Positions 34,554 to 41,230 of a DNA stretch of 64,000 nt are shown here, one piece after another. The stretch's first letter is position 1; every line of letters starts with the position of its first letter. The notes under the pieces were generated by a model. That model saw only the letters and a list, made by a program, of their open reading frames with translations. It ran no database searches and was not told the origin of the DNA. Source of the DNA: Ruthenibacterium lactatiformans (GTDB taxonomy: Bacteria; Bacillota; Clostridia; Oscillospirales; Ruminococcaceae); NCBI RefSeq assembly GCF_000949455.1, contig NZ_JXXK01000005.1:1-64000 (forward strand), in the 5' to 3' direction. The position numbers were made by a program, and so were the translations under genes.

Positions 34554-34886
34554 TTACTGGATGCCTTTCACAAAATCCACCGGCAGCGTAAACGCGATGC
34601 CGCTGTTGGGGGTATTGAAGCTGCCCGCCACCTCTTCCACGGCGGCAACGGCACGCTCCACATCCTCGTCTTTCAACACCATAAATACCGTCCGGTTCTC
34701 CTCACGGTCCGGCTCCATCATGGCCCGCAGCGAACCCAGAAACGAACCGTCGCAGTATTTGTCCAACGTCATGGCCATACCCCGGCTGGAGAGCACGGTC
34801 GCTCCGCGCAGGCCTGCATGCTCCAGCTTATTCAGCGCAGGCTCCAGCTTTTCTACCCGGTTCAGCACAAAAATCAGCATTTTCAT
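34554..34886 (-). CDS. P-II-like regulatory protein
   Basis: The product has 110 residues with the ferredoxin-like P-II fold (MKMLIFVLNRVEKLEPALNKLEHAGLRGATVL at the start is the usual beta-alpha unit; it ends in FTLPVDFVKGI). The uridylylated T-loop tyrosine region of classical GlnB is not recognisable, so it belongs to the wider P-II-like group that often sits beside transporters and responds to nucleotides. It likely gates or signals to the antiporter encoded next. The start at 34886 has AAGGGG rather far upstream; Met3 is an alternative. Confidence 0.82.
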   Translation of the reverse strand: MKMLIFVLNRVEKLEPALNKLEHAGLRGATVLSSRGMAMTLDKYCDGSFLGSLRAMMEPDREENRTVFMVLKDEDVERAVAAVEEVAGSFNTPNSGIAFTLPVDFVKGIQ

Positions 34887-34934
34887 ATTCCCGGTCTGAC
34901 CCCTTCCGATTCTTTATCCCTGTTTCTATTTATC

Positions 34935-34940
34935 AGTATA
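34935..34940 (-). promoter_or_regulatory. Extended -10 promoter of the P-II-like/antiporter operon
   Basis: Minus strand TGCTATACT, an extended -10 box. No good -35 is seen; a T-run lies at that distance. Confidence 0.5.
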
Positions 34941-34986
34941 GCACTCTGCCGCACAAAAAAAAGGGCTGCGGCGCGTACAGGCGCAA

Positions 34987-35036
34987 AAACAGCGCGCCGC
35001 AAGTCAAATTTTTGTATGCGGCGCGCCTGTTTTTTG
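34987..35036 (-). terminator. Terminator of the phosphofructokinase gene
   Basis: Minus strand ACAGGCGCGCCGCA pairs with TGCGGCGCGCTGT (one bulge), followed by TTTTT, 10 bases beyond the stop. Confidence 0.75.
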
Positions 35037-35046
35037 ATGCCGTGTC

Positions 35047-36270
35047 CTATTTGATATAAATGTGGCGCGGCAGGCCGTCCACATAAATAGGGGTAAGCTC
35101 CGCCTGAATGAGCGGCCGCATATATGCCAGAAATTCCTGTGTCACACCTACGCCGTCCGGTGTGATCCACTCGCCCGGAACCTTTTTTTCAAAATTCGCG
35201 ATGGTATGGATATCGTGCAGCTCGGTGGTGCACTGGTACGGGTCGTTGGAAAGGCGGCGCAGGCCCACCATCTCGCCGCTGTGCCCCTCGAAAGCAGCCT
35301 TGGCCGCCGCGCCGCCCACCTGGAACGCCTCGGTGATGTCCACACGGCTGGCCATGTGGCTGCTGCACCGCTGCAGGGTGGAAAGCTCGATGGCGCGTGC
35401 CTTGCAGCCCAGCTCCCGCACGGCTTTGTTCGCCAGAAAGCGCGCCGCGCCCGTCAGCGTTTTGTGCCCGAACGCATCCACCGGGCCAAGCTCTTCCGTC
35501 AGCTCGCATACATAACGGCCGTCGTGTACGCGCACGCCCTCAGACACCGCGATGACCACGCCTGCCTTGGCGCGCTGCAGGACGTCCAGCCGCTCGATGA
35601 AATGGTCGATGTCAAAGGCCACCTCCGGCAGGCAGATCATATCCACGCCTTCGCAGTCCTCCGCTTTGGCCAATGCCGCCGCACCCGTCAGCCAGCCCGC
35701 ATTACGCCCCATCACCTCAACAATCGTGACGTTGCGCGTGCCGTATACCAGGCTGTCGCGGGTGATCTCCTTCATAATAGCGCCGATGTACTTGGCCGCG
35801 GAGCCGTAGCCCGGCGTGTGGTCGGTGTTCATCAAGTCGTTGTCGATGGTCTTGGGCACGCCCATGAACTTGATGTCGCTGCCTGTCATGCAGGCATAGT
35901 CCGAAAGCTTGGAGATGGTGTCCATGCTGTCATTGCCGCCAATATAGAAAAAGTAGCCCACATCCAGCTTTTTCAAAATACCAAACAGCTTTTCATACAA
36001 AGCCGGGTCCTCTGCCGGGACGGGCAGCTTGTACCGGCACGAGCCCAGGTATGAGGCGGGCGTGCGCTTGAGGATCTCAATGTCCAGATTATCCCGCAGC
36101 GTGTCCGAAAGGTCCACCACCTGTTCTTCCAGCAGGCCCTTCACACCGTACCGCATGCCGTAAACATGCTGTGCACCGCGGCTTTTCGCCGCCTGGAACA
36201 CACCCACCAAACTTGAATTGATAACCGCGGTGGGGCCGCCGCTCTGCCCGACGATCGCATTTCTACCCAT
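35047..36270 (-). CDS. pfp: PPi-type 6-phosphofructokinase
   Basis: The product has 407 residues. Substrate motifs are GQSGGPTAVINSS (8-20), GGNDS (111-115) and PKTIDND (139-145). Asp114 in place of the ATP-enzyme Gly and Lys140 are the classic marks of pyrophosphate use, and Asp143 is the catalytic base. MGRNAGWL binds fructose 6-phosphate. The reaction is reversible and serves glycolysis or gluconeogenesis in anaerobes. The ATG at 36270 has AAAGGAG upstream; the open frame before it is unconserved. An ATP-using exception cannot be excluded without assay. Confidence 0.92.
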   Translation of the reverse strand: MGRNAIVGQSGGPTAVINSSLVGVFQAAKSRGAQHVYGMRYGVKGLLEEQVVDLSDTLRDNLDIEILKRTPASYLGSCRYKLPVPAEDPALYEKLFGILKKLDVGYFFYIGGNDSMDTISKLSDYACMTGSDIKFMGVPKTIDNDLMNTDHTPGYGSAAKYIGAIMKEITRDSLVYGTRNVTIVEVMGRNAGWLTGAAALAKAEDCEGVDMICLPEVAFDIDHFIERLDVLQRAKAGVVIAVSEGVRVHDGRYVCELTEELGPVDAFGHKTLTGAARFLANKAVRELGCKARAIELSTLQRCSSHMASRVDITEAFQVGGAAAKAAFEGHSGEMVGLRRLSNDPYQCTTELHDIHTIANFEKKVPGEWITPDGVGVTQEFLAYMRPLIQAELTPIYVDGLPRHIYIK

Positions 36271-36372
36271 TTTTTCCACTCCTTTGCATTCCGCGCCCGG
36301 CCGGCATTTTCCGGCAAAGCGCGCCCTTGTCGCGGACGCACGGCACGCCCGCCCTGTTTTTTTACGTGTTCC

Positions 36373-36378
36373 AGTATA
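36373..36378 (-). promoter_or_regulatory. Extended -10 promoter of the phosphofructokinase gene
   Basis: Minus strand TGCTATACT, about 95 bases before the ATG. No clear -35. Confidence 0.5.
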
Positions 36379-36530
36379 GCATGTTTTTCTCCCTGCCGCG
36401 AGTGCGCACGCCAAAAAATACACGCTTGTTACAAATTTGATAACGATTTGACATCGTTCCGACGCAATATCTGCGGCTTGTACGCCGTATATAGAGTAGC
36501 AGAACCTGACACAGAAAGGAAGGGAACTCG

Positions 36531-37556
36531 ATGAAAAAGACGTTGTTCAGTATTCTTTTTTCACTGGCGCTCGCCGCCTCTCTGGCGGGATGCGGAGGCG
36601 CGGCCAGCAGCACGGCCGCGGCCCGTGCTTCTTATTCCTCGATGGACAGCGCGCCCCAGGCATATGCCGCGGATGCAGGCGGAACCGCCGCCGAAGCGGC
36701 CGGGACCTCGGACCTGTCCGACGCCGTGCAGAACAGCGCGGATCTGCTGCCCCAGGACGGACGGAAGATCATCCTGAACGCCACGCTCTCCATCGAAGCG
36801 CTGGACTTCAACGCCACCTGTACGGCGCTGGCGCGGGCCGCCCAGTCCTGCGGCGGATATGTCTCCTCCACCAGCATCGATACGCCCGCTTACGAGGGTG
36901 CATACCGCACCGCATATTATCAGTTCCGCATCCCGGCAGAGCAATACAGCGTCTTTCTGGAGGGCGCCGGCAGCGCCGGCAACCTGGTGAGCAAGCAGGA
37001 ATCCACCCAGGATGTGACCAGCGCTTATGTGGATGTGGAGGCCCGCCTGAAAAGCCTGAAGCTGCAGGAGGAGCGCCTGTACGCGATGATGGAGCAGGCC
37101 GGTGATCTGGAAACGCTGCTCGCCATCCAGAACCAGCTCACAGAAGTGCAGTACCAGATCGAGAGCTATACCGCCCAGCAGCGCACCTATGACGATCTGA
37201 TCTCCTATTCTACCGTAGATGTAACGGTAGAGGAGGTAAAGCAGATCACCGAAAAAACCGAGACGTTCGGCGACCGCGTATCCGACGCCTTCCGCCGCAG
37301 CTGGCGCGACTTCGGCTACGGTGCACAGGACTTTGCCGTGGGCTTTGTCGCTGCGCTGCCCACGCTGCTGGTGTTGGCCGTACTGGCCGCAGTGGCCGTG
37401 ACGGCCGCACGCGCGGCCGTCCGCCTTCATAAAAAAAGGCTGGCCGGCCGCCCGGCTCCTGCACCCCGCACGCCCGCCGACTATACGCCGCAGAACGGCA
37501 ATGAGGCTGAAACAGGCAAAGACGCTCCGCCGTCCACACCGCCCAAATACAAATAA
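36531..37556 (+). CDS. DUF4349 lipoprotein
   Basis: The product has 341 residues. Signal and lipobox LAGC (Cys21), a Ser/Ala/Thr-rich linker to about 75, then the DUF4349 domain (KIILNATLSIEALDF to about 250) with a central coiled coil (ARLKSLKLQEERLYAMMEQ). A membrane helix lies near 277-297 with a basic cytoplasmic tail. Proteins of this family are membrane-linked; their function is not known. AAAGGAAGG precedes the ATG. Confidence 0.88.
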   Translation: MKKTLFSILFSLALAASLAGCGGAASSTAAARASYSSMDSAPQAYAADAGGTAAEAAGTSDLSDAVQNSADLLPQDGRKIILNATLSIEALDFNATCTALARAAQSCGGYVSSTSIDTPAYEGAYRTAYYQFRIPAEQYSVFLEGAGSAGNLVSKQESTQDVTSAYVDVEARLKSLKLQEERLYAMMEQAGDLETLLAIQNQLTEVQYQIESYTAQQRTYDDLISYSTVDVTVEEVKQITEKTETFGDRVSDAFRRSWRDFGYGAQDFAVGFVAALPTLLVLAVLAAVAVTAARAAVRLHKKRLAGRPAPAPRTPADYTPQNGNEAETGKDAPPSTPPKYK

Positions 37557-37587
37557 ACGTACAAAAGTACACCGGGAGGGCAGTTCC

Positions 37588-38202
37588 ATGAAACGCACGA
37601 CATTCGCTGCAGCTTGTGTGCTTTGCCCTGCTTTGCTGCTGGCTGCATGCGCGCCGCAAGGCGCGGCTTCCGCCTCCGCATTCGGCGACAGGCCTCCCAT
37701 GGACGAAAGCATTTCCGCCTCCAGCGCCGACGCTCTGCCTGCGGAAGACGGGTCGATCCTGCTGGCGGAGGGTGCCGTGACGCTGATGCTGTCCGCCGAC
37801 AGCCTTCCGCCGCCTGGGGAAGCTTCTTCCGATGCGTCCGGCCTTGCGGAAAGAGACGGCTCTATCTCCTACACCATCACCAACACCAGCGGGCTGGAGC
37901 TGGGCGTCATACTCATTCCCCGCCTGGAACGCTGGACGGATGGCGGCTGGGAGGCTGTCCCCTGCGATGCCGTCTTCTGCGGAACAGCCGATCCGCTCGA
38001 AACAGAACGTTCCGGCCGCTTTCCGTTGGAGTGGTACCCGGCGCTTACTCCCGGCACATACCGCCTGGGTCTCCAGCTGGAGGATTATGGCCGGGGCTGC
38101 CTGCCGGAGGACGCTTGGGTGACCGCCTGCTTCACCCTCACGGAAAATACTGTCGAGCCTTCGCAGATGTGCGCATATCCACGGGCTTCGGGGGAATCCT
38201 AA
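37588..38202 (+). CDS. Lipoprotein with bacterial Ig-like domain
   Basis: The product has 204 residues. It has a lipoprotein signal ending LAAC (Cys21), an acidic linker, then a beta-sandwich-like domain (SYTITNTSGLELGV, LERWTDGGWEAVP, PGTYRLGLQLEDYG), which matches small Ig-like domains of Bacillota. It lies 31 bases after the DUF4349 gene, so both probably form a cell-surface operon. GGGAGGG before the ATG. Partner unknown. Confidence 0.75.
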   Translation: MKRTTFAAACVLCPALLLAACAPQGAASASAFGDRPPMDESISASSADALPAEDGSILLAEGAVTLMLSADSLPPPGEASSDASGLAERDGSISYTITNTSGLELGVILIPRLERWTDGGWEAVPCDAVFCGTADPLETERSGRFPLEWYPALTPGTYRLGLQLEDYGRGCLPEDAWVTACFTLTENTVEPSQMCAYPRASGES

Positions 38203-38223
38203 CTGTGGAGGCGAAATATTGCT

Positions 38224-38496
38224 ATGAGTATATTAAGCAGTTTATATCACGGAGAAGTCCACAACAAACCCAACGATGTGCACAACACTCCCGAAAAAAG
38301 CACGGGGCATACGGACGGCAGCGCTGTGCTGCCCGCTCACGCCCAACAGCGCATGCAAGCGCTGCGGGACGGCAACCTTCGTCCGCCGCTGTACTACACG
38401 CAGCAGGAGCAGACGCCCTGCGCCAACGGCGTGTGGGAATCTCCGCACACGGTGGCCAGCAAGCTGGAAAGCAAGGAAGAATTCCCCCAGGGATAA
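38224..38496 (+). CDS. Small hypothetical protein
   Basis: The product has 90 residues, hydrophilic, without family match. GGAGG lies 13 bases upstream, farther than usual. It follows the Ig-like lipoprotein gene by 21 bases. It could be real or a chance frame. Confidence 0.4.
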   Translation: MSILSSLYHGEVHNKPNDVHNTPEKSTGHTDGSAVLPAHAQQRMQALRDGNLRPPLYYTQQEQTPCANGVWESPHTVASKLESKEEFPQG

Positions 38497-38594
38497 TGCA
38501 AAAAGTCTCCGTTTGTAGTCCTCTCCGTAAAGAAGTAATCAACCCACATCTGCAGAGATGACGAGCATCGGATTTTGTCCCTAAAAATTCACAG

Positions 38595-38635
38595 AAAAGC
38601 ACCATCTAAAGTAAATTCTTTAGATGGTGCTTTTT
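38595..38635. terminator. Bidirectional terminator
   Basis: AAAAGCACCATCTAAAG pairs perfectly over 17 bp with CTTTAGATGGTGCTTTT, then TT. It separates the plus-strand lipoprotein cluster from the minus-strand kinase gene. Confidence 0.85.
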
Positions 38636-38677
38636 GCGCCCGCGCAAGGAGGACAGTTATAAACTGAAATACACTTT

Positions 38678-39196
38678 TTATATCTGATTTATGATAAAAT
38701 CTACATTTTCTTCAACGGGTTTTGTTCCGTCAATTCTTAGGATAGAACAACTTAATAGCTGTATCCATTCTTCAACCGTACTCTCTGGTCTGGATGTAAC
38801 AAACTCAAAAAACTTTTCTTCCTGTTCATGCAAATCTCCACCTGGCAGCATTCTATTGCCAAACTTCTGAAAAGAGCGCTTTTTAACCCGTTGCACCCGA
38901 ATGTCCTTTGGAGTATCAATCAATACAGCATACTGAAAAAAGGGATAAATCGCTTCTCCATAATCTCCTTTTACAGCAGCAAAAACAAAATTTTCATGTA
39001 CCTTAATCGCATGGAAAAGCATTTTTTCAGTCTCCTCATGCGTGCGTGGAGAAGCATAGATATAATTTGGGTCTGTCTTAGGGAAAAACAGATCTTCATT
39101 ATCTATAAAATAAAAATCCAATTTCTCAGCAAGCGCTTTTCCCAATGTACTCTTTCCAGCACCGTTTAAGCCACATATCACAATTCCTGTTCCCAC
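38678..39196 (-). CDS. P-loop nucleotide-binding protein, adenylate/shikimate kinase-like
   Basis: The product has 172 residues. Walker A is GLNGAGKST (9-17), followed by LGKALAEKLDFYFIDNEDL and a basic RVQRVKKRSFQKFGNRM stretch like a lid. It resembles small stand-alone kinases whose substrate is unknown. The gene is clearly more AT-rich than its neighbours, a sign of transfer. I chose the GTG at 39196 because GGTGAG lies upstream and Walker A then falls near the N-terminus; an ATG at 39250 would add 18 residues without a binding site. Confidence 0.75.
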   Translation of the reverse strand: MGTGIVICGLNGAGKSTLGKALAEKLDFYFIDNEDLFFPKTDPNYIYASPRTHEETEKMLFHAIKVHENFVFAAVKGDYGEAIYPFFQYAVLIDTPKDIRVQRVKKRSFQKFGNRMLPGGDLHEQEEKFFEFVTSRPESTVEEWIQLLSCSILRIDGTKPVEENVDFIINQI

Positions 39197-39255
39197 AAAA
39201 CTCACCGTTAACCCGATTTTCTGTTTCGCCCCAATTCTATGGCCCTTCATTTTCT

Positions 39256-39288
39256 GCCGTCGCTCCGTTTGGCTTACGGCCCGACGGC
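39256..39288. other. Intercistronic hairpin
   Basis: GCCGTCG/CGACGGC with an inner CCGT/ACGG, between the flavodoxin and P-loop kinase genes. No T-tract; it may separate their transcripts. Confidence 0.4.
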
Positions 39289-39289
39289 G

Positions 39290-39835
39290 TTATGCTTCGT
39301 CCCTGCACCAGGCGATAAGCGGGGCAAGCGCGGCCCTGTCTGTAAAGTCCACCGGCCTGTCATATGCGGCCAGCAGCCCTTTTTCTTCCGTACTGCGCTC
39401 GCTCTCCGGTTTTTTCAGCAGCATTTTTTTCAGCATTGCCATCATCGCCTTGTGTACAGGCCTCATATTCCGGTAATCCATCCCGCCGCGCAGGTGGAAA
39501 AAGCAGATATTCTCCAGCATTTCCGGCGTAAAGGCCCGGGCCGCATCCTGCATGATCTTTTTCACATTTTCCGGGTCGCTCGGGTCCGACAGCCCCACTG
39601 TAAACATTGCCAGACGTTTCCCCTGCAATGCACCATACAACTTTGCCATACGCGCAGCGCCGGCAATGCTCCCCGCATACAGGCCGCCGCCAAATATCAC
39701 GCATTCATAGTTCTGCACAAGGCGCGCGTCCGCCTGCCTTTCCTCCGCAGCATCGGCATCCAGCGCCTGTGCCAGCCATTGAGCATACCGGCGTGTACTG
39801 CCATAATGGGAACGGTATACCACCAGCGTTTTCAT
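39290..39835 (-). CDS. Flavodoxin-domain protein
   Basis: The product has 181 residues. The FMN phosphate loop is YRSHYGSTRRYA (7-18), then ECVIFGGGLYAGSIAG and FTVGLSDPSDPEN. It resembles HemG-like or general flavodoxin-like electron carriers of clostridia. It overlaps the MarR gene by four bases (ATGA), so both are translated together and share control. Donor and acceptor unknown. Confidence 0.87.
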   Translation of the reverse strand: MKTLVVYRSHYGSTRRYAQWLAQALDADAAEERQADARLVQNYECVIFGGGLYAGSIAGAARMAKLYGALQGKRLAMFTVGLSDPSDPENVKKIMQDAARAFTPEMLENICFFHLRGGMDYRNMRPVHKAMMAMLKKMLLKKPESERSTEEKGLLAAYDRPVDFTDRAALAPLIAWCRDEA

Positions 39836-40293
39836 TCCAACCCCTCCTCCACCGTTTGCATCTTCTCCAGGTTTTGCAGCATACGGGCCAGCACTCCGGC
39901 AGCCTGTTCAGCCTCGTCTGCACGGATGCCTGTATACAGCGCCCGCATGAATTCCTGCTGGCGTGCGCCGTATTTTTCCGGCAGCTCCGCGCACTTTGGG
40001 GTTCGGTGCACGCGGTTCTTGCGTGCGTCCCGCCCGTCCTGCGCCAGAGCCACATATCCCTTTTGCTGCAGCTTCAAAACCAGCTGCTTCACGTTTTGAT
40101 GCGAACTTCCCACACCGCGCGCCAGCTCGCCCAGTGTTGGCGGAGCTGAAAAGTTCTCCAGCACCGCCAGCACAAACCACTGCTTTGTCGTGATCTCATC
40201 GTAAAACCGGTCCCCGGCGGCTTGCAGGCGGTTTCCCATTGCCAGCAGCGAGCCAAAAAGCACATAGGGTGCGGGATAATTTTTCAGCTCCAT
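39832..40293 (-). CDS. MarR family regulator
   Basis: The product has 153 residues with a winged helix (LGELARGVGSSHQNVKQLVLKLQQKGYVALAQDGRDARKNRV, in pieces about 55-95) and flanking dimerisation helices. It probably represses its own operon with the flavodoxin gene; tandem AT-rich repeats at its promoter are likely binding sites. AAGGAG precedes the ATG. Confidence 0.9.
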   Translation of the reverse strand: MELKNYPAPYVLFGSLLAMGNRLQAAGDRFYDEITTKQWFVLAVLENFSAPPTLGELARGVGSSHQNVKQLVLKLQQKGYVALAQDGRDARKNRVHRTPKCAELPEKYGARQQEFMRALYTGIRADEAEQAAGVLARMLQNLEKMQTVEEGLE

Positions 40294-40311
40294 GCAAAGT
40301 CTCCTTCTGAA

Positions 40312-40349
40312 TTTATATAATATATTACATTTTTATATAATATATTACA
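40312..40349. promoter_or_regulatory. Two direct 18-bp operator-like repeats
   Basis: TTTATATAATATATTACA occurs at 40312-40329 and again at 40332-40349, a spacing of 20 bp or two helical turns. Each holds TAATATATTA, a palindrome. They overlap the -10 box of the marR promoter. Confidence 0.65.
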
Positions 40350-40367
40350 CAAATAAAAAATTGTCAA
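40339..40367 (-). promoter_or_regulatory. Promoter of the marR-flavodoxin operon
   Basis: Minus strand TTGACA (40362-40367), 17 bases and TATATT (40339-40344), the latter inside the repeats. Confidence 0.7.
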
Positions 40368-40385
40368 GTTCCGCGCGATTTGTGC

Positions 40386-40391
40386 TATACT
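40386..40391 (+). promoter_or_regulatory. Extended -10 promoter of the GNAT gene
   Basis: TGCTATACT, with TTGTCA 19 bases further up. The region between this and the marR promoter is shared, so MarR may affect both. Confidence 0.5.
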
Positions 40392-40412
40392 ATGGACAGA
40401 GAGGTGATTTGT

Positions 40413-40682
40413 ATGCCGTTCATTCTGACGGAAAACCGTATTGCATATGTGCAGGAGGGCCAGCTGCTGGCAGAGGCCACTTTTCCTGAATTCGCGCCGG
40501 GCGTTGTAAACATTGACCACACCTTCGTCGACGAAGCGCTGCGCGGGCAGGGTGTTGCCGCACAGATGATGGAACGCATCGCCCGCTCTTTGCGCGAAAC
40601 GGGCCGCAAAGCCATCCCCACCTGCAGCTATGCAAAAAAATGGTTCGGCCAGCATCCGGAATATGCCGACGTGCTTCGCTGA
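40413..40682 (+). CDS. Short GNAT-fold N-acetyltransferase
   Basis: The product has 89 residues, the size of the YidJ/COG2388 group of single-domain acetyltransferases. It has FVDEALRGQGVAAQMMERIARSLRE (about 49-73), with R/QGxG/A for acetyl-CoA, and ends CSYAKKWFGQHPEYADVLR in pieces, typical for the group. GAGAGGTGA precedes the ATG. Substrate unknown. Confidence 0.87.
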   Translation: MPFILTENRIAYVQEGQLLAEATFPEFAPGVVNIDHTFVDEALRGQGVAAQMMERIARSLRETGRKAIPTCSYAKKWFGQHPEYADVLR

Positions 40683-40693
40683 ACGCTCATACC

Positions 40694-40748
40694 CAAAACG
40701 CGCCTTCCCTGAAACGGACATCCGCTTTGGGGAAAGCGCGTTTTCTGT
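40694..40748. terminator. Terminator between GNAT and HEAT-like genes
   Basis: AAAACGCGC-c-TTCCC pairs with GGGGAA-a-GCGCGTTTT, followed by CTGTTTT on the plus strand; it suits both converging genes. Confidence 0.65.
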
Positions 40749-40749
40749 T

Positions 40750-41202
40750 TTATTTCTCCGGCAGCCGCTTCAGAGCGGCGCGAATATCCCGTTCCAGCAA
40801 AGAGGCCATGCTTTCGGAGTAACGGGAAAGGTCCGCGCACAGGAGCGCCTGTCTGGCTCGCGGAAAGCAGCCCGGGCAGGCTGCTGCAAACTGGGGCAGC
40901 CGTTGAACGCACCAGCGTGCAGCGGCCGCCTTTTCGTCTGTGATGTGGGCAAGATACCGCTCCAGCATCTCCATTACCTGCTCAGGGCCCGCCCACTGTG
41001 CGTTGCATGCCAGCAGGACCATGCCCCGCATGCGTACATAAGTGCGTTTATCGTCCAGCATTGCCGCAAAAGCATCCCAAAAGACACACACCGCGGCCGA
41101 AGCTTCACTTTCCGCCTCCAGCGTACACAGGGCTGCATATGCGGCGTCGTTGTTCTTCCCTGTCAGCTTTTTCACCTGCGCTGCAATTTGCTCATGCTCC
41201 AT
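40750..41202 (-). CDS. HEAT-repeat-like helical protein
   Basis: The product has 150 residues and is all helical, with pieces such as DAFAAMLDDKRTYVRMRGMVLLACNA and YLAHITDEKAAAARWCVQRLPQFA that read as HEAT-type helix pairs. It probably serves in protein contacts; there is no catalytic motif. The ATG at 41202 follows AAGGAG; the longer open frame shadows the next gene. It lies 28 bases after the transglutaminase gene on the same strand. Confidence 0.7.
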   Translation of the reverse strand: MEHEQIAAQVKKLTGKNNDAAYAALCTLEAESEASAAVCVFWDAFAAMLDDKRTYVRMRGMVLLACNAQWAGPEQVMEMLERYLAHITDEKAAAARWCVQRLPQFAAACPGCFPRARQALLCADLSRYSESMASLLERDIRAALKRLPEK

Positions 41203-41230
41203 TCCGAAGCCTTCTCCTTTCTTTTTGCGG

